Shown: piece after piece, positions 61,765 through 64,000 of the stretch | Layout: each line of letters starts with the position of its first letter | How positions within the stretch are numbered: the first letter of the stretch is position 1 | Source: Monilinia fructicola | Taxonomy: Eukaryota; Ascomycota; Leotiomycetes; Helotiales; Sclerotiniaceae | DNA: 64,000 nucleotides | NCBI GenBank assembly: GCA_008692225.1 | Contig: VICG01000011.1 | Span: 124,001 to 188,000, forward strand | Reading direction: 5' to 3' | Made by a program: the position numbers and the translations under genes | The notes under the pieces: model-generated | The model's database searches: none | What the model was told of the DNA's origin: nothing | The model's input: only the letters and a program-made list of their open reading frames with translations

Positions 61765-64000
61765 ATGCCACCCAAACCAATACTTCCTCCACCAAAGGCT
61801 CCATCAAAACCAATTCTACCTGCAGATGCACAGGTACGATTAAAAAGGGCAGATAATGCTCGGAAACGTTTGGCAGGCGGTCGCACTGTTAGGGAGGAAT
61901 CGAGGGAGGAAGAGGATGAAGATGAGGATGAAGATGAAGATGCAGAATGGGAATGGATCTATGAAGATGGGGATTCCGAATCACTATCGCAAACCAATTC
62001 TAAAGAGGGCGAAAGTGCTGGAGCCAAGAGAACACGCCGACTCTCGAAAGGTACAGGGACCAGGAGGATCATTGGTGCTAGGTCTGGGAAAACTATCTGC
62101 AAGATTGCAGATTGTGTCTTGATAAATAATGGGAACTCGAATATAGATTGGGTTGGAGTTATTTCGGGCTTCGAACAAGATGAGGGCTATGATGAGGATG
62201 CTGAATCATACTATGGTATTATGAATGCCAATATTTGGTGGTTCACCAGCCATGAGGATATTCATAGCAAAACGAGGAAACGTTCAGACTTCCTGGAAGT
62301 AAGTGGCCCAATGACTGTTTCTTGGTTCTTGTGCCTAATGACTATAGAATGAGCTCTACGTTTCCTCCGATTCCGATTCAATTTCCCTTGCGACCATCAA
62401 TGGCATCGCCACGATTCTTTCCGAAGAGGCATTCAAGACCAAATATCCAACAGGAAAAATACCCAGAAGTCGAAAGGAACATGGGAAAACATTCATTTGC
62501 CGTCGAGGATTACACAGCAAATCTGTCACATACACAGATGAGTTTATATGGGAGGACGTATATCATAATACGGAGGAAAGTGTTGAGAAGTTGATTGAGA
62601 AGATAGAAAACAGTATTCCAAACAACAAGAGAAAGAAACCGATACACCCTAAGAAGAAGAATGAAGAAGATGACGATGCGAGTGTGGCATCCGAGCCTGA
62701 TGACTCGGAAGGGGATGAAGAAATCTTAGCGACACCACGGAAAAGGCAGAAGACTAATAAAGCCGTAACTCCTCGAAAACCACGCACACCTTCCAAGTTA
62801 CTTACGCCAAGTCATAAGCGGTATGCTGTTGTCGATGAATTTCGAAGGTCCATACTGACAGTATTCGTAGGATTGTGGTCAAGAAGCCACTGGAATTTAC
62901 ACCTCTAGGAATGCGTATGCTCTCACCCTCTGTCAATGCCTCTCCATTTCAAACTGCTCGATCACGTCTTCATGTCTCATCTGTTCCTGATACTCTTCCA
63001 TGTCGGGAAGAGGAATTTTCATCCGTATACACACACCTCGCAGCGGCTATTACAGATGGCACTGGATCTTGTATTTATATTTCCGGAACTCCTGGAACTG
63101 GGAAAACCGCAACGGTACGGGAAGTTGTTGCACAACTCAATGCATCTGTCTTGGCCGATGAGTTAGACCCTTTCATATTTGTCGAAATTAATGGAATGAA
63201 AGTCACGGATCCACATCAATCATATGCATTGTTATGGGAAGCTTTGAGAGGCGACCGAGTGAGTCCAAGTCACGCATTGGATCTGTTGGAGAGAGAATTT
63301 AGCACGCCATCTCCGAGGAGAGAGCCATGTGTGGTATTGATGGATGAATTGGATCAATTGGTCACTAAAAACCAAAGCGTCATGTATAATTTCTTCAATT
63401 GGCCTGGCCTACGCCATTCTAAATTAATTGTACTCGCTGTGGCCAATACTATGGATTTGCCTGAACGTACTCTTTCTAATAAGATTTCTTCACGTCTCGG
63501 TATGTAAAACCGCCATTTCCTGTTTTTACCTATTTAAACTAATGTCCAATTTAAGGCTTGACCCGTATAACCTTCCCCGGCTACAGCCACGAGCAACTCC
63601 AAACGATTATAACATCCCGTCTAACCGACGTACCCAGCCACCTAATCCACCCTGATGCCATTCAATTCGCCTCTCGAAAGGTCGCCTCCGTCTCCGGTGA
63701 TGCTCGTCGCGCCCTTGATATATGTCGTCGAGCCGTCGAAATTGCAGAATCCGAGAGTCTTTCTATTCCAAACACACCGTCTAAGACACCAGGCCGTGAA
63801 GAACGAAAAGGGAAAGGTGTAGTAAGTATAGCTACGGTTAAAAAAGCAATAAATGAGGCTACGACTAGTCCTCTTCAACAGTATTTGAGAGCGTTACCTC
63901 TCGTTACAAAACTCTTTCTTGCGGCGCTTATTTTTCGATTGAGGAGGGCGGGCACAGGAGAGTGTTTGATGGGGGAGGTAGTAGATGAGTGTAGGAGGAT
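61765..64000 (+). CDS. ORC1: Origin recognition complex subunit 1, truncated at window edge
   Basis: Largest ATPase subunit of ORC, which loads MCM helicases at replication origins. Exons visible: 61765-62298, 62348-62820, 62871-63499 and 63556 to the edge, all in phase; the 3' end is outside. An acidic region (EDEDEDEDEDAEWEW) precedes a BAH domain (about 100-250; CKIADCVLINNG, WVGVISGF, IWWFTSHEDIH, FICRRGLHSKSVTYTDEF). A basic Thr-Pro-rich linker (KAVTPRKPRTPSKLLTP) has CDK-type sites. The AAA+ core starts at about 375, with Walker A GTPGTGKT at 408-415, Walker B VVLMDELDQL near 490 and sensor-1-like VLAVANTMDLPERTL. TRITFPGYSHEQLQTII and SGDARRALDICRRA match the Cdc6/Orc1 lid. BAH plus AAA+ separates it from Cdc6. 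Confidence 0.96.

Overview
The window is nuclear DNA of a filamentous ascomycete. The genes carry short (about 50-60 nt) GT-AG introns, encode fungal-specific families (RXT2, RTT107, OPI3, an LPX1/AKT2-like hydrolase), and alternate with AT-rich islands of the kind left by repeat-induced point mutation (RIP). Gene style and island layout would suit a leotiomycete such as the Sclerotiniaceae, but that is inference. I found no rRNA or tRNA gene.

Layout: 1-4310 is an AT-rich island holding a RIP-decayed retroelement on the minus strand. 4747-15462 carries a glutathione S-transferase, a TMF/SGM1 golgin and an alkaline ceramidase; each is recognisable end to end but broken by single-base indels. 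16908-23209 has prefoldin subunit 6, a coiled-coil/proline-rich protein and the mitochondrial glycine carrier HEM25. 23868-26085 is a RIP-decayed DNA transposon with 41-bp terminal inverted repeats and a TA target duplication. 26427-58150 is the gene-rich core: a nitrilase-family amidase, OPI3, RXT2, TRS130, a peroxisomal alpha/beta hydrolase, an RTT107-like BRCT protein, a CCDC174-like protein, HOM6, a small membrane protein, TRM8, an MDM1-type sorting nexin, prefoldin subunit 5 and an RGG-rich protein of unknown function. A third AT island lies at about 60298-61350, and ORC1 (BAH plus AAA+) runs off the right edge.

The genes do not form a pathway cluster. They are mostly housekeeping functions: Golgi/endosome traffic (TMF, TRS130, MDM1), lipid metabolism (ceramidase, OPI3), chromatin and replication (RXT2, RTT107, ORC1), protein folding (two prefoldin subunits), amino acids and haem (HOM6, HEM25) and tRNA modification (TRM8). 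Several pairs are divergent (RXT2/TRS130, hydrolase/RTT107, CCDC174/HOM6, membrane protein/TRM8) or tightly convergent (HOM6 and the membrane protein, 44 bp apart).

I see no clear new biological system. The most useful observations are the clustered, nearly all +1, indels in the left third; the two transposon remnants with visible termini; a 10-bp palindrome (TACTCGAGTA) present six times; and an RGG-rich orphan protein.
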